The notes: generated from the sequence alone by a model not told the origin. Shown: positions 26,537 to 35,718, counted from the first letter of the stretch. The stretch is DNA of 64,000 nt from Lysinibacillus sp. FSL M8-0337 (GCF_038593855.1 NZ_CP151996.1:4030001-4094000), one strand, 5' to 3'. Numbers and translations are program-made.

Positions 26537-28156
26537 TTATTTCAAACGTTCACTAAAGTTCACTAATATTTTAGCAGCATGGCTTCTCTTTGTTGAGGCT
26601 TCAGGAGAAAATCTTCCTTCACTTCCTGCAACAATACCAAGCTCATACAGCATTGTGATCGCATTTTTCGTTTCCTCATTGTAGCTAGTTATATCGGTAA
26701 ACGGTGTTTGATCTTTCACCACATATGTTTGGTTAAACTGTTTTTCATAAGCACGATTCATCATTAATGCTAATTGCGCGCGCGTAATAGGCTGGCTTGG
26801 ATTAAACTTGCCATCAATGCCCTTCACAAGACCATGTGCATAAGCAGCGGCAATTTCTGACTGCGTTTCGGCATCATAGCTCGCTATATCTGTGAAAGGC
26901 GCTTTGCTAGTTGTTGTTAAACCTAAGCTTCTAACAAGCATGGCTGCTGCTTGAGCGCGTGTAATATTTTGTTCAGGTCTAAAAGTACCATCAACATAGC
27001 CCTTCATAATGCCTCTTTCAGCCGCTTTGTGAATGAACTCCCTTGCCCAATGATTTTCTATATCTAAAAATTGGACTTTACTGCCTGTTGTAAAACTTGC
27101 TGTTGGACTTTGAACACTTTCATTACCAGCCGCATCTAACGCTTTTATAGCAACAGTATATGCAGTATTTTCTGCTAAACTATCAAGTGTGATAGCAGTT
27201 TGATTGGCATCGACCGTAGAATAGAGCTTATTATTCAAATACACATGATAGTTCGTAACACCTTCATTATCAGTCGCCGCCAGCCATTTTACAGTCGCCG
27301 CTGTACTACTATTGACATTGACTTGGATTGCTGAAGATGCATCCCATAGTGCACTTGCTTTTATAGCTGGTAAAAATGCCTGCTTTGCTACCGCTAAATA
27401 ACCTGCTTCACTTAAATGAATGTTTTCTGGATTTGGCAAAAAGTTAGGTACATCTTTCGCTACTACGTCATATGTTGGCACAAATATTGCCCCTGCTTTT
27501 TCAGCAGTTGTTTTAATAGAGGCATTCATGATACCTAAAAGCATTTTAAACTGTGTTTGCAAGTCTTCGCTATAATAAGGGAAAGAATTATAATAGCCCA
27601 TCACATAAATTTGTACCTGTGGATTTAACTTTTTTATTTCATTGATTATTGCCCCTATATTATTTATAGCTTCTTGGGATACCTTTATAATGGCGGCTGT
27701 ATCAATACCAGTTGTTGACGATTGTTTTAAAATTGGCAATAAATCATTAGCACCAGCAGTTAACGTAATCAGCTCTGCTTCTTGAATTGAAGTTCTAAGC
27801 TTTGCACGGTCGTTTGTATAACCAAATCCCGTCACTGGTTTTTCTACATCATTTTGTAAGTCTGCTAACACATTTTTAGTTGTATACCCTGAATAGGCAA
27901 ACCCTTTATTATAGGATGTAAGTAAACCTTCTTGTTGTAATGCTTGTGCTACAAAATCTGTATAGCCTAAGCCAATGACGCCTACTTCATTCATACCATG
28001 TGCTAATGAATCACCTAACGCTATGTAATCAGCCTGTACAACCCAGCTTGGCGCTATGTGATCTTCTTTATTTTCCGCATTCGCACCTACAGGTATTGTT
28101 AATTGTAAAGCTAGCATGCTAGCAGCTAAAAAACGAAATTTTTTTGAAAATTGCAT
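26537..28156 (-). CDS. Surface SGNH/GDSL esterase with FnIII and SLH domains
   Basis: The protein has 539 residues. A signal peptide (residues 1-27, ending VGANA) leads to an SGNH hydrolase domain (about 40-270). That domain has the Ser block YIALGDSLAHG, the Gly block, the Asn block LTAGANDLLPIL and the His block NIHLSEAGY. The usual Asp three residues before the His is Glu here. A fibronectin type III domain (about 280-370) follows, then three S-layer-homology repeats (FLDIENHWAREFI, FTDIASYD, FTDITSYN) that bind pyruvylated wall polymer. It is therefore a wall-displayed esterase or lipase, substrate unknown. AGGAGGAG lies before ATG 28156. Confidence 0.9.
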   Translation of the reverse strand: MQFSKKFRFLAASMLALQLTIPVGANAENKEDHIAPSWVVQADYIALGDSLAHGMNEVGVIGLGYTDFVAQALQQEGLLTSYNKGFAYSGYTTKNVLADLQNDVEKPVTGFGYTNDRAKLRTSIQEAELITLTAGANDLLPILKQSSTTGIDTAAIIKVSQEAINNIGAIINEIKKLNPQVQIYVMGYYNSFPYYSEDLQTQFKMLLGIMNASIKTTAEKAGAIFVPTYDVVAKDVPNFLPNPENIHLSEAGYLAVAKQAFLPAIKASALWDASSAIQVNVNSSTAATVKWLAATDNEGVTNYHVYLNNKLYSTVDANQTAITLDSLAENTAYTVAIKALDAAGNESVQSPTASFTTGSKVQFLDIENHWAREFIHKAAERGIMKGYVDGTFRPEQNITRAQAAAMLVRSLGLTTTSKAPFTDIASYDAETQSEIAAAYAHGLVKGIDGKFNPSQPITRAQLALMMNRAYEKQFNQTYVVKDQTPFTDITSYNEETKNAITMLYELGIVAGSEGRFSPEASTKRSHAAKILVNFSERLK

Positions 28157-28260
28157 ATACCCACTCCTCCTGCTCATCTACTAATTACTAGTTTACTAGA
28201 TTAAGGATAAAAGTGGGTGCATTATATTGTAAATACTTTGGCTTGCATTCTTTTCCTGCT

Positions 28261-29430
28261 CTATTTATGCTGTACCTTTCCATAGACACCTCCACCACCA
28301 ACCTCGATATGTAATTGTCCCGTTCTCGCTAAATCAATCATTGTAGCTATTTTATGTGGCACAATTTCCTCGAGTTGCTCGGTCGTGATACGGTGTAAAA
28401 TAGTCATTTCAGTCCCAAATGCATGTAATAGTCTTTCCATCATTTTCGGACCTAAACCTGGTATAAAATCGAGTGGAACTTGATGGATGTAAGGTGGTCT
28501 CTCACGTTCATCAACATACGGCTCTGATAGTTCCTTAATACGTGTCGCAACACCTTTAATAATTTTCGTACTTGCACAGGATGGACAAAGGGTATCATCT
28601 GCACTTAACTGTTTACCACAATTAGCACAAACAGTTTGATAATATTTGCCGAGCAATGGATTTAACCCATAATTCGCCACTACTGCCCGCCCGTCCTGTT
28701 CATGGAGCGCCATCTTTAATTCGCTAAAATTAGCCGCCATTAATTTTAGTTTTTGATATTCACGAGCCATTTTCCCAAGCGAATGTGCATCAGAGTTTGT
28801 AACAAATGTATAGGCTTGAAGTTCTTTTATGTTTTTGACCATATTAGTATCAGAACTTAAACCAAGCTCTATAGCATCTATAAGCTGTGGATTGAATACT
28901 TCTGTTAAGCTTACATGAACACCTTTTCCAAATAAACTTTTAAATGGCGTAAAAACATGTGCTGGAATAAAAAGGCCTCCTAATTCCCGCACTTTTTGTT
29001 GTACAGCTCGACCTTCACAATAAATACGTTGTGAACTTAAATGAATATTTTTCATATACTGGCTCATCCAATTCGAAAAATTCTCCATCACTTGAATAGT
29101 AGGGAAATAAGCTAGCACATGAATTGGTCCATAGCAGGAGCTATCATATATTTCGATTTCAGAACCTGGAATAAGCGTTGTTCCTTGAAACCGGAGTCCA
29201 CCTTGCGATAACTCCTTTAGTTCGCCTTGTTGTAACATTATATTCATTTCAGCAATGACTTCTGGTGAATGACAATCAATAATGCCGATAATATCAAGCC
29301 CTTTTTTGGCGCTAGCCATCTCTAAAATCCGTGCTAATGTTAACGTTTTACTCCCAGTAATTTTCACTGCGCGCCCACTCATTGTTCGTCCAATATGAAT
29401 ATGTAAATCTGCATAATAGTCATGAAACAA
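28261..29430 (-). CDS. Endonuclease Q-type DNA repair nuclease (TIGR00375 family)
   Basis: The protein has 389 residues. Order of parts: an N-terminal PHP metal-binding domain (YYADLHIHIGRT, GIIDCHSPEV, PGSEIEIYDS, FVTNSDAHSLG), a zinc finger near residues 280-300 (CANCG ... CPSCAST), and a helix-hairpin-helix end (DFIPGLGPKMMERLL). This is the layout of endonuclease Q, which nicks DNA 5' of uracil, hypoxanthine or other damaged bases. It is known from Thermococcales and some Bacillus; many annotations wrongly say helicase. The start is probably TTG 29430, with AAGGAG 9 bases upstream; the ATG at 29439 touches the ribosome-binding site. A 58-residue gene lies 69 bases upstream. Confidence 0.85.
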   Translation of the reverse strand: MFHDYYADLHIHIGRTMSGRAVKITGSKTLTLARILEMASAKKGLDIIGIIDCHSPEVIAEMNIMLQQGELKELSQGGLRFQGTTLIPGSEIEIYDSSCYGPIHVLAYFPTIQVMENFSNWMSQYMKNIHLSSQRIYCEGRAVQQKVRELGGLFIPAHVFTPFKSLFGKGVHVSLTEVFNPQLIDAIELGLSSDTNMVKNIKELQAYTFVTNSDAHSLGKMAREYQKLKLMAANFSELKMALHEQDGRAVVANYGLNPLLGKYYQTVCANCGKQLSADDTLCPSCASTKIIKGVATRIKELSEPYVDERERPPYIHQVPLDFIPGLGPKMMERLLHAFGTEMTILHRITTEQLEEIVPHKIATMIDLARTGQLHIEVGGGGVYGKVQHK

Positions 29431-29499
29431 TGTACACATCTCCTTTTGTTTTATTATAAAATGAAAAAACCTTACATTGCTGCAAGGCATTTTCATGCA

Positions 29500-29676
29500 T
29501 TAGGATGGATGGTTTTGATGTGCGCCTTTATCAGTCTCGTACGAACCTGAACCTTGGTTTGGCATTGCCGCTGCATCATAAGCAACTAATGTAACGCCAA
29601 TTTTCTTTTCGAGTTCATTAATTTTTTCAAGCTGTGTGTGATCTAATTGTGCAAATTTTACTTCTTCCATATTCAT
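29500..29676 (-). CDS. Small protein upstream of the endonuclease Q gene
   Basis: The protein has 58 residues: an amphipathic helical segment (HTQLEKINELEKKIGVTLVA) followed by a Gly/Ser/His-rich tail that looks disordered. AAAGGA lies 6 bases before ATG 29676. It resembles in size and position the small YqkK protein next to yqxK in B. subtilis, but I recall that only loosely. It likely shares a transcript with the nuclease gene. Confidence 0.65.
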   Translation of the reverse strand: MNMEEVKFAQLDHTQLEKINELEKKIGVTLVAYDAAAMPNQGSGSYETDKGAHQNHPS

Positions 29677-29837
29677 CACGCATCCTTTCAAAAATAACGT
29701 TCCCCGAATATCTCACAACTATACAAACGACCATTGGTAATTCCTTTAATTATATTGCCTAGTATGTACATACTAAAAAAGCATTCTACAGCGGAAAAGT
29801 CCACAGTCTTCGTACCCTTATGCTACGTGGAAATTGT

Positions 29838-30620
29838 TCAAAAATTGTTTGAGTGACTGGCACTTAAATAGGTTAAATAGGGTTTGCCTGTTAGTGGGTG
29901 TGTTCGAATATCAGCGCATACTCCAAAAACATCACGCAGTAGCTTAGGCGTTAACACTTCTTCTGGCGTACCATATTGAACGATACGTCCTTGTTGTAAA
30001 ACATAAATGTAGTCGCAGTACATTGCTGCCATATTTAAATCATGTAAGGCGGCGACAACCGTCAAATGCAGTGTTTGAATTAAATCCATTAGTTGTAATT
30101 GATGCTGGATATCTAAATGATTTGTCGGCTCATCTAAAATAAGTATCTGTGCTTGCTGTGCAAGTGCACGCGCAACCATTACTCTCTTTTTTTCCCCTCC
30201 AGAAAGGGAACTAAAACTACGTGTTTCTAAATGGGCAATACCTGTTTGAGACAAGGCTTCTTTTACAATATTAAAGTCATCCTTATTGTCCAGCTCAAAA
30301 AGCTTTTTATGCGGCGTTCTTCCCATACTCACTAAATCTTTTACTAAAAAGTCGAACAACACAGGCGTTTCTTGACTGACAACTGCTAATTTCTTTGCAA
30401 TGACTTTACTCGATTGCTTAAAAATATCTTGCTCATTTAATAGCACTGTACCGTTTTCTGGCTTTAATAAACGATACATATTTTTTAGCAATGTAGACTT
30501 TCCACTTCCATTAGGACCAATTAACCCAACAAACTGCTTATCTTTTATTTGTATACTTACTTTCTCTAATATGCATTGATCATGAATGGAGAATGATACA
30601 TCCTTTGCTTCTAATGTCAT
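29838..30620 (-). CDS. btuD: Cobalamin ABC transporter ATP-binding protein
   Basis: This 260-residue ATPase energises B12 import. It has Walker A GPNGSGKSTLL (near residue 36), signature SSLSGGEKKRVMVARAL, Walker B ILILDEPTNHLD and the switch His in ALHDLN, typical of the FecE/BtuD group. It follows the permease gene by 5 bases, and the operon is headed by a cobalamin riboswitch, which supports B12 or a cobinamide-like substrate. The last eight codons and the stop come from a REP-like repeat (29842-29864), so the C-terminus was probably changed by that insertion. No substrate-binding protein (btuF) is adjacent. Confidence 0.88.
   Translation of the reverse strand: MTLEAKDVSFSIHDQCILEKVSIQIKDKQFVGLIGPNGSGKSTLLKNMYRLLKPENGTVLLNEQDIFKQSSKVIAKKLAVVSQETPVLFDFLVKDLVSMGRTPHKKLFELDNKDDFNIVKEALSQTGIAHLETRSFSSLSGGEKKRVMVARALAQQAQILILDEPTNHLDIQHQLQLMDLIQTLHLTVVAALHDLNMAAMYCDYIYVLQQGRIVQYGTPEEVLTPKLLRDVFGVCADIRTHPLTGKPYLTYLSASHSNNF
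29842..29864. repeat. REP-like half-palindrome inside the 3' end of btuD
   Basis: AAATTGTTTGAGTGACTGGC, continuing CACT, matches one arm of the palindrome at 20957-21001 with a few changes (GACTGGCAC for GCCTGACAC). It encodes the end of the btuD frame in reverse (ending SASHSNNF). Confidence 0.65.
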
Positions 30621-30625
30621 AACCT

Positions 30626-31672
30626 TTAATCTCCTTCACCAAATGAATAATTGTTTCGACGTAATAGCCAAATTAAAAATGGTCCTCCACAAAAAGCAGT
30701 AATAATACCAATCGGCATTTCTTCTGGGGCTATCAATACACGCGCTAACGCATCAGCCCAAACTAGAAAAATCCCCCCTAACAATGCACTTATGGGGATA
30801 ACATGTTTATAATTAGAGCCAACTAGCAAGCGTACGATATGCGGAATAATTAAACCAACAAACCCGATGGAACCACTTACTGCAACGAGCACACCTGTCA
30901 GTAAAGATACGAGTACTATTAGCTGTATGCGAAACTGTTGAAGATTCACCCCTAACGTGACGGCCGCTTCTTCCCCAAGTAGTAATAAATTCAGATTTCG
31001 ATAGTATAGCCACAACAACCCAAATACGCTAAAAAAGACAATGACTGGAATTAATAAATTACTCCATTTTGCTCCTGCGAGACTGCCTAACATCCAATAC
31101 ATAACGGCCTTCATACCGCCTTCTTCCTTAGACATCATTAACATAAAATTCGAAGTAGCGGATAAGATAAAGGACACCGCCATCCCCGCTAGTAAAAGGC
31201 GAAAAATCGAAATACGGCCTCCTACACGCGACAACAAAAATACCAAGACAATTGCCATAAAAGAACCTAAAAAAGCTGAGACTGAAAGGGCGTAGATGCC
31301 TAAAAATGAAAACGCCCCTAAAATAATGACAGCCGTTGCGCCCACTGTTGCTCCCGAAGAAATACCTAAAATATACGGATCGGCTATCGAATTACGGACT
31401 AGTGCTTGAACAGCAGCACCAGCAACCGCTAAGCCTGCACCAACAACAGCCGCTAGGATAACGCGAGGAACACGGATTTGCCATATAATAATCTCTTGCG
31501 AGCGACTCCAATCCGCCTCTACAGAACTAGAAAAAAATGGCATTTTTGAAAGAATTACCTTCCATACATGTAACGGCGTAACTGACACAGACCCAATCAT
31601 AATGGCCACTGTCATAGACGCAATAAGCGCTAGAAAAAGGGTCAAAGAAAATAACATAAATTTTTTATTCAT
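30626..31672 (-). CDS. btuC: Cobalamin ABC transporter permease
   Basis: This 348-residue FecCD-family membrane protein has about ten hydrophobic segments. Family marks include WQIRVPRVILAAVVGAGLAV near residue 62, SIADPYILGISSGA, and IGFVGLIIPHIVRLLVG near residue 265, the segment that contacts the ATPase. AAGGAG lies 11 bases before ATG. It is the first gene behind a cobalamin riboswitch and precedes btuD. Without the riboswitch it could be mistaken for a siderophore permease; the riboswitch makes B12 the best guess. Confidence 0.88.
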   Translation of the reverse strand: MNKKFMLFSLTLFLALIASMTVAIMIGSVSVTPLHVWKVILSKMPFFSSSVEADWSRSQEIIIWQIRVPRVILAAVVGAGLAVAGAAVQALVRNSIADPYILGISSGATVGATAVIILGAFSFLGIYALSVSAFLGSFMAIVLVFLLSRVGGRISIFRLLLAGMAVSFILSATSNFMLMMSKEEGGMKAVMYWMLGSLAGAKWSNLLIPVIVFFSVFGLLWLYYRNLNLLLLGEEAAVTLGVNLQQFRIQLIVLVSLLTGVLVAVSGSIGFVGLIIPHIVRLLVGSNYKHVIPISALLGGIFLVWADALARVLIAPEEMPIGIITAFCGGPFLIWLLRRNNYSFGEGD

Positions 31673-31715
31673 TTGGTTATGAACTCCTTATCAATCATGA
31701 TAAAGACGAAGCAAT

Positions 31716-32013
31716 AAAAAAGGGCATTCTACGCATACATGCATAGAAATACCCTTAGCTAAACAAATTAGGAGAAATATCCATCAATTGTCCGTAATTG
31801 CTTGCATCCTCGTGGGCATTACAGGTATGAACTAACTGGCAGGTCTCCTGGCTTCGATTCATCGTATCTACGATTGCCTTCCCATTTAAAAACAGTGGCT
31901 ACAATATCATAGAACTCCTCGTTACAGTTGCGGGACAGCGTCGGATTTACACCGACTTCCCTTTTAAGTGATGCTCGTATTTACAAGCGTCACACCATTA
32001 GTATCTGAAATTT
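31716..32013 (-). ncRNA. Cobalamin riboswitch with terminator
   Basis: On the minus strand the conserved blocks are AAAGGGAAGTCGGTGTAAAT, GTCCCGCAACTGTAACGAGG and the closing GAAGCCAGGAGACCTGCC (B12 box). The end is followed by a terminator hairpin at 31722-31754 (GGGTATTTCTATGCAT paired with ATGCGTAGAATGCCC) and TTTTTT. Bound adenosylcobalamin should reduce btuC-btuD expression. It occupies most of the gap to ydhK. Confidence 0.95.
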
Positions 32014-32165
32014 TAAAATTATGACGATTCTATCATACATCATTATCGTAGTCTATTATTTCCTTCATTTAGGAATCTAACTTTCCTCTTTTCAAACTAA
32101 ATCCATTATTTCTGCACATTTACTTGTTACATTAAAGACACATCAAATCGAAGGAGGAAATTCAT

Positions 32166-32762
32166 ATGGTGGTAAATAAAAATCGGCTCCTAATGATAGT
32201 GGCAGCAATTGCTTTACTAATACTTTCAGCTTGTGCTGATAATACAGCGAAATCAGAATCTGCTCATAGCGACAAAACAGACCACGGCGAAGAGATGGAT
32301 CATGGGGATGAAATGGATCATTCCATGATGAATCATTCAAGCTCTGGTGAAGTTCCAGCCACTTTAAAAACAGCCGAAAATCCAAAATTCCCTGTCGGCA
32401 GTAAGGCTATTCTTACAGATGGCCATATGTCAGGAATGACAGGAGCCGAAGCGACAATTGTCGGCGCTTACGATACGACAGCATATATTATTTCATTTGA
32501 GCCTACTACTGGTGGTAAGACAATTGAAAATCATAAATGGGTGATTCATGAGGAATTAATCGACCCAGGTGAAGCACCTTTATCACCAGGAACAGAAGTA
32601 AAAACTGATGCTACCCATATGACAGGCATGGAAAATGCGACTGTACGCATTGATGATGCCGTACAAACTACTGTCTATATGGTCGATTTTGCTTTAACAA
32701 CTACTGGTGAAGAAATGAAAAATCATAAATGGGTGACTGATAGCGAGCTAGCGACAAAATAA
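32166..32762 (+). CDS. ydhK: YdhK-type lipoprotein with two DUF1541 domains
   Basis: The protein has 198 residues. A lipoprotein signal peptide ends in LSAC (Cys23). A His/Met/Asp-rich spacer follows (DHGEEMDHGDEMDHSMMNH), which could bind metal. Two DUF1541 repeats then occupy about residues 68-128 and 133-193. Each contains DGHMSGMTGAEA or DATHMTGMENA, and NHKWV near its end. AAGGAGG lies before the ATG. The His/Met-rich region suggests copper or another soft metal, but no metal genes adjoin. Its stop codon overlaps the first bases of the repeat at 32761. Confidence 0.85.
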   Translation: MVVNKNRLLMIVAAIALLILSACADNTAKSESAHSDKTDHGEEMDHGDEMDHSMMNHSSSGEVPATLKTAENPKFPVGSKAILTDGHMSGMTGAEATIVGAYDTTAYIISFEPTTGGKTIENHKWVIHEELIDPGEAPLSPGTEVKTDATHMTGMENATVRIDDAVQTTVYMVDFALTTTGEEMKNHKWVTDSELATK

Positions 32763-33085
32763 TGAGGTTGGGACAAAAGAGAAAAGGTGTTAGATTGATG
32801 GCAGTCAATCTAACACCTTTTTTGCTACGCCGTTGTTGTCCGCTACGGCGGTGCTTTCCGCGGGCACACCGTAAGCCGCAACCCTCGCTAACGCGCGGTC
32901 TGTTACGTCTTACATTGTGTGCTGTTCTGAGCAGGAGTCACCGCTTCCGCTACCAACAACTAGTGAACACTTCTAATTTTTTATTTATTGCAAAAGCAAG
33001 AAAAGATAAGTTCTCCATATAGCAAAAATTTATGAACACCTTTCCTCTGTTCCTTAAATTTTTTTAGTTATGTCCCAGCCTCATT
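32761..33085 (+). repeat. MITE-like element, copy A (325 bp)
   Basis: Terminal inverted repeats AATGAGGTTGGGACA and TGTCCCAGCCTCATT bound the element. Inside are a stem (GGTGTTAGATTGA/TCAATCTAACACC), then the GC-rich core 32832-32960 whose own ends are inverted (GTTGTTG/CAACAAC), then a T/A-rich part. It carries the ydhK stop codon at its left end and the stop codon of the response regulator gene at its right end. An inverted copy lies at 35391-35710. There is no transposase; reading frames inside are not credible genes. Confidence 0.85.
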
Positions 33086-33773
33086 CTAAAACCTTTTTGT
33101 CACCGCTTTTATGCCATTTATAGCCGATTCCCCACACTGTCTGTAAATAATCATCCACTGGAAAGCCACTTTTTCGAAGCTTATCCCGTAAATTGCGGAC
33201 ATGTGAATCAATCGTTCGGTCTTCAATTGCTACATTATATCCCCATACAGTGTTGATTAAATGTTCTCTTGAGAAAACTTTATTTTGATAATCAAGAAAT
33301 AAGGCTAACATCGAAAATTCTTTTGGCGTTAAAGAAATCATCTCTTGGTGAAAAGATAACTCAAAGGATTCTTTATTTAAGCGTAGCCCTTCGAAATTAA
33401 TAACGATTTCTTCAGCCTTTGTTCTTCTTAAAACAGCCTGTATACGCGCTAACAATTCTTCCTCATCGAAAGGCTTTAAAATATAGTCGTCAGCTCCAAG
33501 ATTTAACCCTTTTATAATATCAGCCTGTTCCCCTTTTGCCGTAAGCATAATCACCGGCACGTCCCAAAACTTCCTTATTTCCTGGCATACTTGCCAGCCA
33601 TCCATATCAGGCATCATTATGTCTAACAGCACTAAATCGATATGATGTTCTTCTAAATATTCTAAAGCATCTCTCACAGACGACCTAGCAATGCAATGAA
33701 AAGAAGGTTCAAGATACAGGGTCAGTAACTCTAACATCCTTGGTTCATCGTCAATTAATAATAATGTTTTCAT
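33081..33773 (-). CDS. OmpR-family response regulator
   Basis: The protein has 230 residues. The receiver has DDEP (residues 8-11), the phospho-acceptor in LVLLDIMMPD (near residue 52), and Lys in YILKPFDEEELLAR. The C-terminal winged helix contains LTPKEFSMLALFLDY and RTIDSHVRNLRDKLRK. AAGGAG precedes the ATG. The kinase gene is 6 bases upstream. The TGA stop lies in the terminal repeat of element A (GAATGAGGCTGGGACA), so the last codons may have been set by the insertion. The target genes are unknown; ydhK, which converges with it, is a possible candidate. Confidence 0.92.
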   Translation of the reverse strand: MKTLLLIDDEPRMLELLTLYLEPSFHCIARSSVRDALEYLEEHHIDLVLLDIMMPDMDGWQVCQEIRKFWDVPVIMLTAKGEQADIIKGLNLGADDYILKPFDEEELLARIQAVLRRTKAEEIVINFEGLRLNKESFELSFHQEMISLTPKEFSMLALFLDYQNKVFSREHLINTVWGYNVAIEDRTIDSHVRNLRDKLRKSGFPVDDYLQTVWGIGYKWHKSGDKKVLE

Positions 33774-33779
33774 TTGTTC

Positions 33780-35144
33780 CTACTCCTTAAACAATAATTT
33801 AAAAGTAGTCCCTTTGTTTTCCTCACTAACAACGGTAATTTCCCCTCCATGTGCTTGAACGAGCTCCTTTACAATGGCAAGTCCTAATCCTAAACCGCCA
33901 TTGGCACGCGTACGAGATTTATCTACCCTATAAAAACGTTCAAAAATATAAGGTAAATCCTTCTGTGGAATTCCTTTTCCGGTATCTTTTATAATGATTG
34001 ATACGCAATGATTGTTTCTTTCCACTTGTAAGAAAGTCGAATCGCCTGAGGAACAATAAGTCAGCGCATTATTTAACAAATTCAAAATAATTTGCTCCAA
34101 TCTTATTGTATCAGCCAATAAAGTTAGGCCCGCTTCACATTGCACAAAAAGGTCAATGTGTTTTTCATGAAAAGCAGGTCTTAACTTTGCCTCAATACTT
34201 GCCACAAAGTCATCCAGATGAAGACATTCTTTGTTTATAACAAATGCGTTTTCATCCATTTTTGCTAAATCAAATAATTCTTTTATTAACCGTGATAATC
34301 GATTCGTTTCCTCAATAATAATACGTAAATACTTTTGACGATCTCGTTCCGATAAATCTCGTTTATAAAGAATATCTGTATAACCTTTTATAAACGTAAT
34401 CGGTGTTCGCAGCTCATGAGCAATACTCGATAAAAATTCCTTCCTTTCCTCTCGTAAATGATTTAAGTCATCAGATAAAAGTTGAATAGCATTCGCAAGA
34501 TCACTTAATTCATCTTGACCATTTGTTGAAAGGTCTACTGTAAAATCCCCATTACTCATTTTTAATGTTGCTTCTTTCATTTCAATTAATGGACGAGCTA
34601 GCTTTCTAGATAACACAATAATCACTACAATGGTCACCAATCCCGACACAAGCCCAACAATTAGAAAGTGTTTATTTAATCGCTCCATTAAGGCATGGAT
34701 AGAATCTGTATTTTGGAACATAAAAACATAGCCAATGGTCTTTTGCTGTTTTTGAATTGGACTAACGGTCGCTATATACTTTTCATCTTGCCAATTGTTC
34801 TCTAGCACCCGACCATCATAAGGTACGCTTGCTCCAAGCTTCTGTAAATATGCTTTTATATCAAGGTGTTGCGAAGAAGTAGCTAAAATTTTGCCAGCAC
34901 GATCTGTTATGACAACGTCTGTATTATCTCGGGATTCCATTAATAATATATGTGATAACGTTTCCTTTTCGAAATTTTGCTCCAATATCTTTCGATGCGA
35001 ATTACCCGTTGTCTGCAAGTTTGTTAATTCTTCATCAACTCTCGAATTCGTCAAAGAAAGATGCAAAAATAACATCATAAACGTTTCTATGCAAAATAAT
35101 GTGATAAAAAAGATAGTACCAAGCTTTAGTGAAAGTTTTTTCAT
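33780..35144 (-). CDS. Sensor histidine kinase
   Basis: The protein has 454 residues. Two membrane segments (about 8-28 and 160-180) bracket an external sensor region of about 130 residues that looks like a Cache/PDC-type fold. HAMP follows (ARPLIEMKEATLKMSNGDF), then HisKA with SSIAHELRTPITFIKGYTD (phospho-His near residue 241) and an HATPase domain (LNLLNNALTY, IKDTGKGIP, GGLGLGLAIVKEL). AGGTGG lies 7 bases before ATG. It pairs with the downstream response regulator. The pair is enclosed by two inverted repeat elements. Confidence 0.92.
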   Translation of the reverse strand: MKKLSLKLGTIFFITLFCIETFMMLFLHLSLTNSRVDEELTNLQTTGNSHRKILEQNFEKETLSHILLMESRDNTDVVITDRAGKILATSSQHLDIKAYLQKLGASVPYDGRVLENNWQDEKYIATVSPIQKQQKTIGYVFMFQNTDSIHALMERLNKHFLIVGLVSGLVTIVVIIVLSRKLARPLIEMKEATLKMSNGDFTVDLSTNGQDELSDLANAIQLLSDDLNHLREERKEFLSSIAHELRTPITFIKGYTDILYKRDLSERDRQKYLRIIIEETNRLSRLIKELFDLAKMDENAFVINKECLHLDDFVASIEAKLRPAFHEKHIDLFVQCEAGLTLLADTIRLEQIILNLLNNALTYCSSGDSTFLQVERNNHCVSIIIKDTGKGIPQKDLPYIFERFYRVDKSRTRANGGLGLGLAIVKELVQAHGGEITVVSEENKGTTFKLLFKE

Positions 35145-35390
35145 CCTTTAACCACCTATAGTTCAAAATGATAACGTGTAAATGTGAAGATTTTATGCAG
35201 AAGAAAGATACTTCTATTAAATAGTATAAAATAAAAACTACATGCTCATTGATTTTTCACCCTATGTAGTACCTAATGCAAATAAGAATGAGCCATATAT
35301 TAGAAATATATAGGAGGTACGTTTTGCTCGACTCCTGCTGGAAAAGCATGACACTTTAGAGCCTGTACAATGCCAACAACCCTAAAAAAG

Positions 35391-35710
35391 AATGGGGCTG
35401 GACATAACTAAAAAAATTTAAGAAACAGACGAAAGGTGTTCATAATTTTTTGCTATATGGAGACCTTAGCTATTCTTGCTTTTGCAATTAAAAAAATTAG
35501 AAGTGTTCACTAGTTGTTGGTAGCGAAGGCGGTGACTCCAGCTCAGAACAGCACATAATGTTAGACGCTGGCATTCCGCGCGTTAGCGAGGGTTGCGGCT
35601 TACTGTGCTGAGCGGAAAGCACCGCCGTAGCGGACAACAACGGCATAGCAAAAAGTGTTAGATTGATGGCAATCAATCTAACACTTCTTCTCTTTTGTCC
35701 CAGCCGCATT
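35391..35710 (-). repeat. MITE-like element, copy B (320 bp), inverted to copy A
   Basis: The ends AATGGGGCTGGACA and TGTCCCAGCCGCATT are inverted repeats that continue into flanking AAAAAAG and CTTTTTT. The contents match copy A read on the other strand, including the AGTGTTAGATTGA stem and the GC-rich core. It sits between the kinase gene start and the 3' end of the FMN reductase gene. With its T-run it can act as a strong terminator for the reductase operon. Confidence 0.85.
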
Positions 35711-35718
35711 CTTTTTTA

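Noticed and set aside
32762..33022. An open frame of 86 codons starting MRLGQKR inside repeat copy A
   Set aside because: It arises from the repeat itself; a similar frame begins the same way in copy B (35497-35709). Neither has a ribosome-binding site and the two diverge by frameshift.
32762..35710. Reading the repeat-flanked kinase/regulator pair as a true composite transposon
   Set aside because: No transposase, no clear target-site duplication was found by eye, and such repeats occur singly elsewhere in the window; kept only as a hypothesis in the findings.
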